Assembly: GCA_963210315.1 (NCBI GenBank)
Contig: OY723278.1
Span: forward strand, 1,860,001 to 1,924,000
Direction of reading: 5' to 3'
DNA: 64,000 nucleotides
From: Rhynchopus euleeides
Lineage: Eukaryota; Euglenozoa; Diplonemea; Diplonemida; Diplonemidae
The notes beneath the pieces were generated by a model that saw nothing but the letters and a program-made list of their open reading frames with translations, did not search any database and was not told the origin of the DNA. The position numbers and the translations under genes were made by a program. Positions 10,450-21,689 of this stretch are shown here, piece after piece. Every line of letters begins with the position of its first letter. Positions within the stretch are counted from its first letter, which is position 1.

Positions 10450-12104
10450 GACGTCACCTCTCGCAGGAGCAGGCTCCGGGCACCGTCCTTGCTGACAGTC
10501 TCGGCGTACCTGTGAACGTGATCACGATAGCCCCCTGACAGGAACAGAACGTTTGTTGCAAACCCTGTCTTTTGTTTTTCAACCCCCTCCCCCCCCTGTG
10601 GGTCCAGTCGCTTGCTCCTGGTGCCACTTAGCTTCTTTTTTTCATTCCCTAATGGATTCACAGTTCCGGGTTGAAGGAAGAGAAAATTATCGATTGGTCA
10701 GCCAAACAAAAAAATGATGATAACACACGCAGTGCATTACGGACGCCTTTCTGCTGACTCACTCACACCATGGTGTGGAGAACACAAGATACTTCAAGAA
10801 AACAAGGAAGTCAACATGACAAAAAAATGCGGGGTGGAGTGGCGTGTGCGCAGTTTCTTACGGTAGTTTTTGTTGGGTGGACAAAGAGTCAAGAGATTCT
10901 GCTGACCTGAGCTAAGTTGAGCCCAACATAAGGGCAGGGATAAGATAACGGGGTGTCTTGTGCACGTCACTCCCCACCGAACCAGCTAAACAGCGGGTTC
11001 ATTCCGGTGGGGCCGGGGGGTAGTGGGGCGTGCACCTTTTTTTTCACACAGCTCCTTGGCAACGTATTCCTTTTTTATTCATACTTTTTTTTTGCACCAC
11101 CACCATCCCCCCACCCAAACCCAAATCAAAGCGAGGCAAAGAGACAGTTGCGGCACCCCCCCCCCCCCCCCCTCCCCCCTCCCCAGCCGCACAAAAAAAA
11201 TTGCCGGCGCCTCTGCTTATCGTATTCCATTTTTCCCTCAGGAAAAATCGGGCAAGCATAAAATCCCCCCCCCCTCCCCCATCCCATCACTCCGTTGCTC
11301 CTACCCTGCCAGTCCGTTTTTTTTGATTCTGCCTTCTTTTCTTCCTCCCTTTTTCCTCCCCCGCCGCCTTTATTTTCCCTTCCCATCCTGGGAGAGGAGC
11401 GGGCGGTGGTGGAGGTGGAGAGTTGTAGGTGGGACGGCGTGGCAGGTGTCTGCATTTCGGAGGAGATGTAACCTTCTTTGTTGTTTCAGCGTAGAAGTTA
11501 CTGCTTTTTCTTAGAGATATCCTTGCCGCATTTCTTCGCAGAGGGGAGGAGAGAGTGGTGTGCGGGGAGGTGGAGGTGGGGGGGGGGGGATTTGTGGATA
11601 AAAAAATTATGCCGGCATCAGAAAGCAACATCATCATCAAACTAAACCTGATAACAACGGCAACGGCCTCAATGGTTTTTTCACGTGAGACCCCTCAAAA
11701 AAGCAAAGGTGGCGATGGAAGCGACTTTGGGGAGGGAATCGGGGGGGCAGGGGGGGGGGGCACGTGTCCCTTCCCCCCCCCCCCCCTCACTCCCCAAGGC
11801 ACGCACCGCCGACAAGTGCTGACATGCCCCGACGATGGAGGAATGGGGGGCTCAGTGAGGGACTAGCAGGATGAGACGTTCGATTCAAAGCTAAAAATAT
11901 TTGCGGCAGCTTCCTCCCCACACCCCTCGCATGCAGCCTGTCTCGGCAGATCGGCCTCATCCACCCCTCCCACCCCGTATCAGTGCTTCCGCCACGTGGG
12001 GTGGTCCAACCCCATCGGGTGTCAACAGCGCAGGCAATGTCGTATCACACCCCCCTCTATCACCCTGCAGGTGGCTGGGGCTGCAAAGCCTATACACACG
12101 GCAC
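10450..12104. other. Intergenic, no gene seen
   Basis: About 1.65 kb between HSP70 copy 1 and the RSP14-like gene. No frame shows conserved motifs or sustained coding bias. Low-complexity tracts are prominent: T runs near 11035-11090, C runs at about 11156-11172 and 11774-11786, and G runs near 11580 and 11751. The end carries a pyrimidine-rich stretch and CTGCAG acceptor (AG 12069-12070), 34 bases before the next start codon. Confidence 0.5.
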
Positions 12105-15100
12105 ATGTGGACTGTGTTGAGGCGGCTCCAAGGCGAGGAGCACCTGCCTGTGGAGGAGTGCCAGGTATGCTTCGGCAGGGTGTGAGGGGTGGGGATGGTG
12201 GGGTGGGGTAAGCCTCACCAAAATCCGGTCTTCCCATGATAAAAGACATAAACGACGGGTAAAAGACGGATAAAAGACCGGGCGCGGGAGACGGTCGCAG
12301 CTTCAGCAGGCGGCCGAGGTCAAGGCACTCTTGCCATCACTCTGGTTCTTCATGTCGGAGAAGACCTCTTGTTGTGCGGAGTGCGGGACCAGGCGGCAGT
12401 AAACCTGTGGTGACCAGTGGTAGTGGCAGTGGGTTCAGTGCACTACAGAAGCAATGAGAGAACAGACCTTGGCAAACTTTGCGAGCTTCGAATTCGGAAG
12501 AAGGCTCCCTGCGACTGCCCAGTACGTCTGGGCAGTTGCTGGCTCCTCCAGGCTTTCGAGGACTTACTTGATGGCACTCAGAACAGGCAGCACGTGGCCC
12601 AAGCGGGTGTAGTTCCCCTCGAGGTAGCGGATTCCCTCTGTGATCGCTGTCACAACTTTCTGTACGTACAAGAAGTTCGCCAAGAAGAAAGCGAGATCGT
12701 CTATTTTTTTCAGTTCTGGGAACTGACTGTTCATATGAGCCTCGTTGTCATCCGCCACAATCGCTTTAATTGCGAGATAGCTGTCGGTGACGCTTTTCCA
12801 GGCGTCAGCCGTCGTCAGCCATCTGGTGTTGTTGGGGGCCACGAGGGCGCGAGTGGGCGCCCCCACGGCTTCCTGCTGGTCTTCAGGAGCTTTCGCAACG
12901 ATTCAGTATTCCGAGCTGCATGCACTACCCGATGTCACTGTGTACTTATTATAGACGTTGGGAACCGGCTTGTGGTTTTTGGTTGATGTGCCGATATCAT
13001 CATTCAACAACCGGTTGAGCAGGTGGCACACGCACCTGAGAACGATCATGTGCCTGCCAGTGCTCTCCTTTCGGGCTGTCGCGAACCGCTTTGCTCCAGC
13101 GAGGATAGTGCTGCCGCTGTCCACCTCCATGCAAGCGTCCTTGAGTGCGGAGTGATCCTCAAATATCTTCGAGGGTGTCCCGGTACTCATCTCCGTCGTG
13201 CTGCCGCTTCTGCAGGACCTCGCTTGCCAGGAGGATTGGCTCTGGCACCGTGATGGACACAGACAGCAAGTGCTGCTTCTGGTTGTCACTCTTCCAGTCG
13301 TCGGCATGACAGCAGATCACCTCCTCGTCGGTCAGCTTTGCGAGAACCGGGGTCACGTGCTCCTTGTAGGCGGTCCAAGAGGGGGCCCCTCAATGCGTCA
13401 GGGGTGATGATGTGGCGCAGGGTCGGTCTCGTTGCGCGCATCGCCCGGCGGAAGTACACGTTTTTCGCCTGGTTGGACGGGATGCCCCAGGGGTTTTTCC
13501 AGGGGGGTCGGGGGGGGTCAATGACCCCCCCCGAGATTTTCCCGAAAATTCTGACCCCCCCCGGGGGGGGTCAGTTTTTGGGTCAGATTTTTCACATTTT
13601 CCGTGACCACAGGCAGGCGTGTTTCTAGTGGGGGATAAGGATGAGTCCAGCCAAGAGCCAGACGTTCACTACCGCGGCCTCCGGCGGCTGGGGGGCTCCG
13701 CCCCAGACCCCCCTTGTGGCGTATGTCTCGTACTCAAGTCATTCGATTCCCATCAGAATTCAACCACTCCAGTAGCCTCAGGACGCACAGAATCTACGCC
13801 CACAATGAACAGATGTTCACTACCGTGGCCTCCGGCGGCTGGGGGGCTCTGCCCCCCAGACCCCCCAGCTAGCGTGTGCCTGTCTAGTAACCAAGTCCTT
13901 GCGCTTCTGGCTGTGGCATATCAGGGGGTATACCTGAGGATGGTGCGAGCGGGAGAGGAACCGTGGAAGGAACCCATTCGGTACATGACTCCAGGAATCG
14001 GGATGTGACGACACAAGGACACCTGTCGCAACAGCCGGGTGCGACTGCTGGGGGTCACGTTGGCAGCGAGGGCGCGAAGCGCCCGAGCGTTCTCCCCACG
14101 GTGAAAAAATTTTCGAGGCAAAAAACACGACTGACCCCCCCCCGTTTCGAAAAATCTGAATCCTAGAAAAACCCCTGGGATGCCCCGCTGCAAAAAAAAC
14201 TGGAACCAAACCCTGTCCAGCTCAGCTTGTTGGGCGGATAATGTCGCCTGCTCCGTTGTCAGGCGCGCCAGCTTCGCACGCTTCAGAGGTGGCGACGCAG
14301 CTGCCTTCTTTGCGGATGGTACAGGGGGCGGAGCAGGCGATGCGTCGGCATTCTGCTCGTTGGGGGCGGCTGTGAGGTCAACAAACCACTCAGAAACCAT
14401 GGAACTGTCCGATACACCAGGGCCTGCACCTCCGCGAGCTCCCCCCTGAGCCGCTCGCAGGCGGCAAGGGGCTTGGTAACCCCTTTTCTGAATCGCGTCG
14501 GCCGCTTCGCTGGCTTGTCCAGCCTCTGCCTCTTGACAACGGCTGCGGCATCTTCGCTTGTAGTGGGGGGGGGGGGCGGGCTATACGGGTGGTGACCAGG
14601 GGTGAGTGAGTGAACGGGGGGGGGGGTCCACGTTAGCAGCCATTTATTTGGCCTAGCAAGCAGACAAATCCACACCCCACTCCTACCCACAGGGCGTGAC
14701 GAAGAACCTGAACCACATCGCACGGCATGCATGCAGGTCGTTCAACACGGAGGCTCCTGGGAATATTCTCACGGAACCATACGGCCTGAACCTCTACCCG
14801 AAGCTGGTGCACACGCTCAGCAGCGAAGAGCAGACGCTGCGTGTGAAGGCACTGGAGGCGCTTCTTGGGATATTTGGGAACAAGCAGGACCATGTGGTGC
14901 GTTCTGTGCAGTATGGCGTTGTGCAGGCGCTGGTGCAGCGGCTGAAGGACCCATGCGGGAAGGCGCGTGCCCTGGCAGGGGAGTGCCTGATGCACGTCGT
15001 GGCGACCGACCTGGGCCTGGAGGAGGTGCTGCGCGAGGGGTTCGAGACCAACATCCTCGACGCTGTCGACGACGAGGAGCCCAAAGCCGCTGTGGAGGCC

Positions 15101-15781
15101 TTCTCCTGCATCGCAGCGATGGATCACACCGTTGGCTGCTCCCGTGGGACCGAAGCCCTGATCGCCGCAAAGTGTGTCCCAAAGTATATCGCCAAGGCGC
15201 AGAACGGCCCCCCCGCCGTCACCGAGCGTGCCCTAGTGGCACTCTGCAAGGTGCTGAATGTGAAGGAGGCCTTCATCCGCGTGCTGGAAGAGGGTGCCAT
15301 GGAGACCCTCGTGTCTCTGCTCAGCAGCCCCAACCACGGCGTGCTGGAGCAGGCCTGTGAGACGATAGCCCGCCTGTGCTTTTTCTCCGCGGGGAAGCGT
15401 GCCGCCGTGAAGTTGAATGTTCTGGAGAAGCTGAAGCCACTGCTGGGGTCGAGCAGCAGCACCGTGCGCAGGTCTGCCACAGCTGCGTTGATGACGATCA
15501 CGCTCGACAACGACGGCAAGAAGCAGGCGTTGGAGAAGGGCGTTGTTGCGTCCCTCACCACCACCCTGGGCCAGGAGGAGGACGAGCAGGCCCTCATCAA
15601 CATGCTGAAGGCTGTCACCAACTGCGCAGAGTCGCCCAAGGCACGCCTGGAGCTCGCCACCCTCCTCCCCGCCATCAAGAGACTGCAGGACAGCAGCAAT
15701 GCCCTCCTGTCCCGCTCCGCCACCCGAGCTGCCTACATGGTGGAGTGGACGCCCGGCTCCACTGCAGTGTACCCGAGCTAG
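12105..15781 (+). CDS. Armadillo-repeat protein, radial spoke RSP14-like
   Basis: The main exon (14693-15781, 362 residues plus stop) is an all-helical armadillo repeat array. Pieces such as LVQRLKDPCGKARALAGECL, ILDAVDDEEPKAAVEAFSC and TLVSLLSSPNHGVLEQACE each match one three-helix ARM unit. Overall spacing and the TKNLNHIA opening resemble radial spoke head 14 (RSPH14/RTDR1), a structural protein of motile axonemes. I join it in phase 0 to a short first exon, 12105-12164 (20 residues beginning MWTVLRRLQGEEHLP), across a 2,528-bp intron with a GTATGC donor. The first exon is less certain: its support is the donor, the frame and the upstream CTGCAG. The intron is stuffed with antisense transposon sequence. 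The family assignment is probable, the ARM fold near certain. Confidence 0.7.
13651..13713 (+). repeat. Dispersed GC-hairpin repeat, copy a
   Basis: It shares the core CCTCCGGCGGCTGGGGGGCT followed by a CCCC-AGACCCCCC tail. Other copies are at 13812-13866, 28975-29027 (reverse), 29188-29260 (reverse) and 32025-32059 (truncated). The GGGGGGCT...CCCC segment can fold back on itself. Confidence 0.85.
13812..13866 (+). repeat. Dispersed GC-hairpin repeat, copy b
   Basis: Same core as copy a, with an intact GGGGGGCTCTGCCCCCC hairpin. The flank (AACCAAGTCCTTG and the CTAGCGTGTGCCTGTCTAG region) matches the reverse complement of the flank of the copy at 29188, extending the family consensus to about 100 bases. 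Confidence 0.85.
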
Positions 15782-16303
15782 AGGTGCCCGGGAAGGTTGT
15801 GGGTGGGTGGGTGGGGGCCGGGCCGGTCCTGTGCTGTGCCCTCAGCGGAGTGGAACGCCCCTTTTCCAAGTGGGTGGAGCCGGCAGGGCGCGGATGTGTG
15901 GAAAAAGAAGAAGGGAACGGGAGAGGCAGATCACCCTCAACCCCCCCCCCCTACCCAACGTCAATCCAACGCTGCACGGCACAACTGATAGATGCACGCA
16001 ACAGTGTGGTGATCTGGGGGGTGGGGGCCTATTTATCCAAAAGTATTTACATTGTTGGGTGGCGACGCTGAGCTGATTCGCAGAGTTGTGGTGCCCTTGC
16101 ACAACGTTTTTCTTTCGAACAGGCTCACGCGAACCTCTCTGGAGAGTGTTGGGTATCGCTTGCGCAAGGGGGGCGGGGGAGCTGCCCCCCCCCCCCCCCC
16201 CCCGGACCCAGCCCTTCGGACACATGTGCACGCCAACCCCACTTCGGAGGACACACCCACCCACAGCAGGTTGGAGGGCTGTAGCCCTCGCTGCACCTTC
16301 GCA
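15782..16303. other. Intergenic spacer upstream of PRP6
   Basis: About 520 bases with no gene seen. A 19-base C run at 16185-16203 and an ACCCACCCACAG acceptor-like end (AG 16265-16266) precede the PRP6 start by 37 bases. Confidence 0.6.
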
Positions 16304-19300
16304 ATGGCGGGGATCATGAACGCGATGACGAAACTGCAGCAGGCGATTGCACAGGGCCCGCCTCCTGGGTACATCCCAGGGAAGGGCCGTGGTGCGATGG
16401 CCTTCATGACGCGGGGCGACCTGGGGCCCGTGTCAGCTGCGCAGCAGGCTGAGAAGAAGAAGCCTGAGGTCCAGGAGATGAACGACGCGAAGTTCGACCA
16501 CTTCGCAGGGTACAACCAGAGTCTTGTCCGCGGGATCAACGTCACCTCTGAGGACAAGGAGGCGGAGAAGATCTACGACGTGGTTGACACACACATGGAG
16601 CAGAAGAATGTCAAGAAGCGCAAAGGCGGATCTGACGATGTGGAGGACAGGCTCCCCACAGCACGCGAGATCGCAGCCGACCTGAAGCCGGACCTTGCCA
16701 AGATCAGCCTCAACGAGTGGGAGAACCTGCCGGACCCCGTGTCGCTGCGGCAGAAGCGCCGGAAGAAGGACGACGCCCCATCCATGCGTGTGCCGGACAG
16801 CGTGATCCTCAGCTCCATCCGCAACCAGGGGTCCGACACGTCCATCCCGGGAACCGCCACTGCCGTGTCCGGCACCCAGACAGAGCTGCGTGCCGGCACC
16901 CTCTCCATGGTGCTTGACGCAGAGTCGCACTCCGTCAGCGGTCAGGCTGCAGGCACACGCGACGGTATCCTGACTGACCTGGCCCATGCGAGCGACCGTG
17001 CCTCGATGTTCTCCGACGTCAAGAAGATGCGCATGACCTGCAAAGCTATCCTGAAGGTGCGCCCGAAGGATGAGGATGCCTGGGTCGGCCTCAGCCGTGC
17101 GGAGCGCCAGTCGGGCAGCACCGAGGCGGCAAAGGATGTCATCGCACAGGCGTGCCTTGCGAACCCCAAGTCTGAGGAGATCTGGGTCGAGGCCCTCAGC
17201 CTCTGCCAGAAGGGGTCGGAGGAGGCACGCATGATGGCGCGGAAGGCCACGGCAAACGTCCCGAAGAGCGCCAAGCTGTGGACAGCACGTTACGAGCAGG
17301 AGGCTGACGACATGCACAAGGTGGAGGTGCTGCAGGCAGCCCTCGAGGAGGTGCCCACCTCGGAGAACCTGTGGATGCTGTGTGTGGACCTGCAGGAGAG
17401 CGCGGCAGACGCAAAGGAGCTCCTCTCTGCTGCGGTGGAGAACGTGCCGACCAGCGTCGACCTGTGGCTGGCGTACGTCAAGCTGGAGCCGAAGCACAAG
17501 CAGGCGAAGAAAATCCTCAACAACGCGTGCAAAAATAACCCCACCGACAGGCGGATCCGCGTGGCGGCGGGGCAGCTGGAGGAGGCGCATCAGAACTTCG
17601 ACACGATGGAGACCATCATGCAGGTGTCGGTGCAGGAGCTCACCCCCTCCTACAGCAAGCGGTCTGAGTGGTTCGACTCTGCTGTGGAGTGCGAGCGGTG
17701 TGGGTTCCCTGCGACGGCAAAGGCGATCGTGTTCGCCGCGGTGGATCTGGAGGTGGATGTGACGGACCAGCAGGCGCGTGAGCACACCTACATCGACGAT
17801 GCGAAGAAGCATATGGAGGCGAAGGAGATCCCGATAGCGCGCTACATCTATGCCTATGCGTTGCAGCAGTTCCCAGACATGGAGCACTTCTGGGGGCTGG
17901 CGGCGGAGCTGGAGCAGAGGTTTGGCACACCCGAGACCCATGCCGGCATTCTGCAGGAGGCAGTCATACACTGCAGCACGTCACGCCAACTCTGGCTGAT
18001 GCTCGCGAAGCTGCAGTGGCAGACAGGAAAGGCCGACTCTGCTCGTGCTGTCCTCGAGCAGGCATTCAAGCACCTTCCGCGCGACCCGCTGGTGTGGGTC
18101 GCTGCGGCAAAGCTGGAGGCGGAGACGGGCAACACTGCCCGTGCCTCCACCCTGCTCGAGAGGGCGCGCAGCGAGATCGGTATCAGCGAAGGGGCTGCCG
18201 CCCTGTGGATGAAGTCTGCTAAGCTTGCCAGACAGGTATGCCCCACCCCCCCTCGCTGTGCAGGTGATTATACACATTCAGTGTCTTGTTCGTGAAAGAG
18301 ATACATGAGGGCAGCTCCTCAACCTTCTTACAAAGACGAGGTGGGGGTGGGACCCGCAGCACATAATCAGTGGGGTGTTTAGGCTTGACCTCTCTGGCAC
18401 ACTGTCGCCCTGTCACACCACACCCCCTTCAGCTCGGGGATCGCGACACCGAGCGCGAGTTGCTGGACGACGGCATCAAGAAGTTCCGTACGGACGAGAA
18501 ACTGTGGCTCATGCGGCTGCAGTGGGAGGAGTGGAACGTCTCCCGCACCGGGGTATGTCCTGCTGTGCGTGCCCCACACCCCCATCCGCCTCGACTGCCA
18601 GGGTCACCGTGTTCCCTCCAGTTTCAGCAAGCCTCTGTGCCGTGCTCCACGCCCCTTCTTTCTCCCCCACAGGGATCCATCACGGATGCGCAGCGGAAGC
18701 AGCTGCGCCTCCAGTACACCAGTGCCATCAAGGCCGTGGCGGCATGCGTGCACATCTGGATCATGGCGAGCCACATCGAGGAGGTGCTGTGCAAGGGCGT
18801 TGTGAAGGCACGTGCCTTGCTGGAGAAGGCGCGCACCATCATCAAGGGCAACGATACGCTGTGGCTTGCGAGCATCCGCCTCGAGCTGCGGGACAGGAAC
18901 ACCGACACCGCGAAGAAGCTGCTCAGCAAGGCGCTGCAGGAGTGCCCGCAGAGCGGCGTGCTGTGGGGCGAGGCCATCTCCCTCGAACCCGCGGGACCCC
19001 GCAAAGCCAAGGCAACAGATGCCTTCCAGAAGGTCAAGAAGAACGGCCTGGTCAGCTGCGCTATGGCACGTGTTCTGTGGAGTCTCCGTGATATCGACCG
19101 CGCACGGAAGCTGTTCCAACACGCCGTCAAGTACGGCGGGGACAACGGAGACATCTGGGCCTTCTACTACAAGTTTGAGGTGCAGGAGGGCACGGAGGGG
19201 ACTGTGGCTGCCGTGCTCTCGAAGTGTGCCAAAACTGCACCGCACTACGGCGAGCTGTGGACGAAGATATCGAAGTCCACCAGCAACACCACGCTGGGTG

Positions 19301-19509
19301 GGTGCCGCCTCAGCACCGAGCAGATCTTGAAGATGGTATGATTACATGCGGTCGTGTTCATCCCCGCCCCGCCTGCCTTGGGGCATGGGTGTCATGCCCC
19401 CCATGCGTTGGGGAAAGCGTCATTAGATCACCACCGTGCAATGTGCCCAGCCATATCCACCCACACTGCACAGGTCGCAGTCGATCTCCCTGAGTACGAC
19501 GAGCACTGA
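16304..19509 (+). CDS. PRP6: PRP6-like U4/U6.U5 tri-snRNP splicing factor
   Basis: Four exons, 16304-18235, 18433-18552, 18673-19335 and 19474-19509, encode 916 residues, the usual length for PRP6/PRPF6. The N-terminus carries the PRP1-N domain, recognisable from GPPPGYIPGKGRGAM, FMTRGDLGP and the following conserved FDHFAGYNQSL and EDKEAEKIYDVVD segments. From about residue 250 to the end it is a continuous array of HAT (half-a-TPR) repeats, for example LWLAYVKLEPKHKQAKKIL and DIWAFYYKFEVQEGTEGTV. PRP6 bridges U5 and U4/U6 snRNPs in the nucleus, so an active spliceosome is implied, consistent with the introns here. All three introns (donors GTATGC, GTATGT, GTATGA) are phase 0 and lie in the last third. 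The last exon codes for only 11 residues. The start is the first in-frame ATG after the acceptor at 16265-16266. Confidence 0.95.
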
Positions 19510-20187
19510 TCTACGCTCTGCATCCTGCTACGCTCGCCCGATGCCGATAGTTTTTGTTCTGAAGGCAGTGTGGCAGGGTGACAGGGTCTGGCAGTGATTT
19601 GCCTTCAGGGGGGGGTTTTTTTTTGCAATTCGAGGCATGTGCGTATGGCAATGCCGTCGACGGGCGCCCTCATCTCCGGAGCCCCTGTTTGGGTGCGGAG
19701 CACATGGGGGAAAAAGAATATTGTGCTTCCGTTTGGTTTGACAGGCGATTAAGCTTGCCTCTGAAGTCACCCGGGGACGAGAGCTCGTTGTCTGCTACGT
19801 GTGGGAAGATACATAAGGAAGGAATCCTGAACAACGAACCAGAGGGACGTGTTGCCGAGACACCCTCTGCGTGTGAGGGGTGGGGGGAGGGGGGGGGGGG
19901 GGGCGCGGGAGATCGCGAGAGTTTCTACACACTGTGCAGAAGAACCAATTTTCGATGCCCCCTCCCCTCGGCAGCCCGACCGCATCAGCCCATAAACCTC
20001 CGCACAGACCTACATATGTGTGTCACTTGGCCCCTACCCCACCTCTTCTCTCTTTCTCTCTCTCTCTCCCCCCAACAAGACGCCCCATCTCACCTCCCCC
20101 ACCCATACAAACCACAGCAGGCTCCACCACGGGCCTGCCACACAGCTCGCTGCACCCCCTCCCCTGCCCCTGTGCAGCTGCGGCACA
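19510..20187. other. Intergenic, no gene seen
   Basis: About 680 bases with a G run at 19886-19903, a CT-rich region at 20040-20090, and a CCCCTGTGCAG acceptor-like end (AG 20176-20177) ten bases before the carrier start. Confidence 0.55.
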
Positions 20188-21132
20188 ATGGCGCTCGAGA
20201 AGAGCCGTGCGGAGCTGAAGCTCAACCTGCTGGCTTCCACAGCCACGGGGGGGATCACGATGGCCATGACCAACTGGATGGACTGCCTCCGCATCCGCTG
20301 GCAGCTGCGGGGTGCCGACAAGGCTGTGGCACGCACGGGGGGCATGACGTCCTATCTGGCAGGCCTGGTGCGTCAGGAAGGGCTCTGGGGTGGGCTGTGG
20401 AAGCATGGCCTGGCCATCAACTGCATTGCCTGCTGTGGCAGCATGGGGACGCGTATTGGCCTGTATCCTTTCATACGTGATGCCATGGGGGCGAAGGACG
20501 CAGAGACCGCTTCGGGATTCCGCATGTTTGCGGCAGGGCTGGTTTCTGGCATGTGTGGCTACCTGCCGTGGATCCCTGTGTTTGCGGTCAAGACGCAGCT
20601 TCATTCGGAGGCGGGTGTCCGCGATGCAAGCGGCGTGCTGCTTACAGGCTCGGCGAAGGGGCGGAAGCGGACGTTTGAGAATGGGCTGCAGGGTCTGTAT
20701 GTCACAGCAAAAGGGCAGGGGCTGCGTGGCCTGTACAAAGGGGCGGCCACGTTCACAGCGAGGGGGTCTGTGCTCAGTGGGTCCCAGCTGGCTTGCTACG
20801 ACTCGATGAAGACGTGGCTGAGGGGGCATGGGGTGGAGGACGGCCCGCGGTTGCACTTCGTGGCGTCGCTGGTGGCGTCCATCGGTGTGACGTGTGCGGT
20901 GATGCCTCTCGATTCTATCTTTACCTCGTATCAAGCGTCGCGTGTGCTGCACCCGGACAGCCCGCACCCCAATGTTTTCTACACAGCGAGACACCTTTAC
21001 GGCGTGCACGGCGTGGCGATGTTCTACAGGGGTTGGTTTGCGATGTTCTTTCGCATGTTCCCCACAAGCATAGCGACCTTCTACATCTACGAACAGGTCC
21101 GGAGTCGGCTGGGTCTGGCGTATCTCGACTGA
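20188..21132 (+). CDS. Mitochondrial carrier family (SLC25-like) transporter
   Basis: A single exon encodes 314 residues, the standard size for the three-repeat, six-helix inner-membrane carriers of mitochondria or related organelles. Each repeat can be followed through its GLWGGLWKHG, GLRGLYKGAA or VAMFYRGWFA amphipathic helix, the 'G..G(L/M)(W/Y)(R/K)G' pattern that closes each carrier repeat. The odd-helix PxD/ExxK/R signatures are weak: repeat 1 reads NWMDCLRIR (no proline), repeat 2 LPWIPVFAVKTQ, and repeat 3 MPLDSIFTSYQ (Thr instead of the basic residue). The substrate cannot be inferred; the overall layout is nearest to oxaloacetate or dicarboxylate-type members such as SLC25A34/35, with low confidence. 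Start chosen at ATG in CACAATGG, just after an acceptor-like GTGCAG. Confidence 0.85.
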   Translation: MALEKSRAELKLNLLASTATGGITMAMTNWMDCLRIRWQLRGADKAVARTGGMTSYLAGLVRQEGLWGGLWKHGLAINCIACCGSMGTRIGLYPFIRDAMGAKDAETASGFRMFAAGLVSGMCGYLPWIPVFAVKTQLHSEAGVRDASGVLLTGSAKGRKRTFENGLQGLYVTAKGQGLRGLYKGAATFTARGSVLSGSQLACYDSMKTWLRGHGVEDGPRLHFVASLVASIGVTCAVMPLDSIFTSYQASRVLHPDSPHPNVFYTARHLYGVHGVAMFYRGWFAMFFRMFPTSIATFYIYEQVRSRLGLAYLD

Positions 21133-21689
21133 TAGGGCGACTGCCGCTGTATAGTGCCCCTGTCATGTCAGGAAGGTCGGTTGCGAGTGCGGCAGCAACG
21201 TGCACGCTCTGATGAGTTGATCTTGTTTGCAATCTATCCGCTATCCCATTTTTCGGCAGTCGCTTTGTCTCGACTGCATTGGTTCTGATGCAAGGGGTTC
21301 CTCATCCCCCGTGTGCTCACAGCAGGTTGCAGTAGTCGTGCCTCTCGCGATTCTTCGCAGGGCGCCCAGGATGCCTAGCAGATCAGCGGGGTCCACGAGG
21401 CGTGCTGTGCCGGTGCGTTGCACAGTTGACGCCTGGGTGGACCCTCGGGTATCCCTCATAAGTGCTGAGCGGCTGAACAGGTTCCCGTACAGCAGAGCGG
21501 CAGGCGCCCCACCCCCCACACATGTTGGTGCCGTCTTGTGGAAGTGGGGGGCAGGGTGCAGGGGTGGGGTGTGTAGGCCTGGCACACCGGCCTGCACACA
21601 GCAAGTCGCTTCAGCTCAGTTGAACATAACACAACACAACACAACCCTCAACACAGATCTTCCTTGTTTTAGTTTTATCAAAAGTAACA
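21133..21689. other. Intergenic with duplicated HSP70 upstream region
   Basis: The first approximately 385 bases show no gene. The last 168 bases (21522-21689) duplicate the region upstream of HSP70 copy 1 at a constant offset of 13,789. Confidence 0.6.
21522..21689 (+). promoter_or_regulatory. Conserved HSP70 upstream region (copy 2)
   Basis: It matches 7733-7900 without visible change. Homology stops abruptly upstream, in a C-rich CCCACCCCCC tract that is similar in both copies and may have been the recombination edge. Confidence 0.5.

Larger units (their letters stand above)
13488..14177. mobile_element. Non-autonomous hAT-like element, 690 bp, with 8-bp TSD
   Basis: The ends are inverted repeats: CAGGGGTTTTTCCAGG at the left, and at the right (reverse strand) CAGGGGTTTTTCTAGG. 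Directly outside both ends is the same octamer GGATGCCC (13480-13487 and 14178-14185). An 8-bp target duplication and a CAGGGG-type terminus are hallmarks of hAT superfamily elements. Removing the element and one octamer makes the surrounding hAT transposase frame continuous across the junction, which independently confirms the boundaries. The interior has no transposase and carries two copies of the dispersed GC-hairpin repeat family. Confidence 0.88.
12420..14520 (-). pseudogene. hAT-family transposase relic in RSP14-like intron
   Basis: Antisense frames contain VICCHADDWKSDNQKQHLLS, matching the 'DxW-(T/S)' strand region of hAT/DUF659 transposases. RCVCHLLNRLLNDDI resembles the 'CxxHxLNL' helix, and NNTRWLTTADAWKSV matches the 'TRW' motif. 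LEGNYTRLGHVLPVLSAIK precedes degraded C-terminal dimerisation-region sequence. Several frameshifts separate these blocks, and the N-terminal part (about 14186-14520) is split from the rest by a 690-bp insertion at 13488-14177. It is opposite in orientation to the host gene, as usual for elements tolerated in introns. The element's outer ends were not found. It is non-functional as read. Confidence 0.75.

Noticed and set aside
9591-10538. Open frames encoding HCHTATLP-type repeats
   Set aside because: All three frames of the 8-bp minisatellite stay open because the unit contains no stop. It lies within the intron of HSP70.
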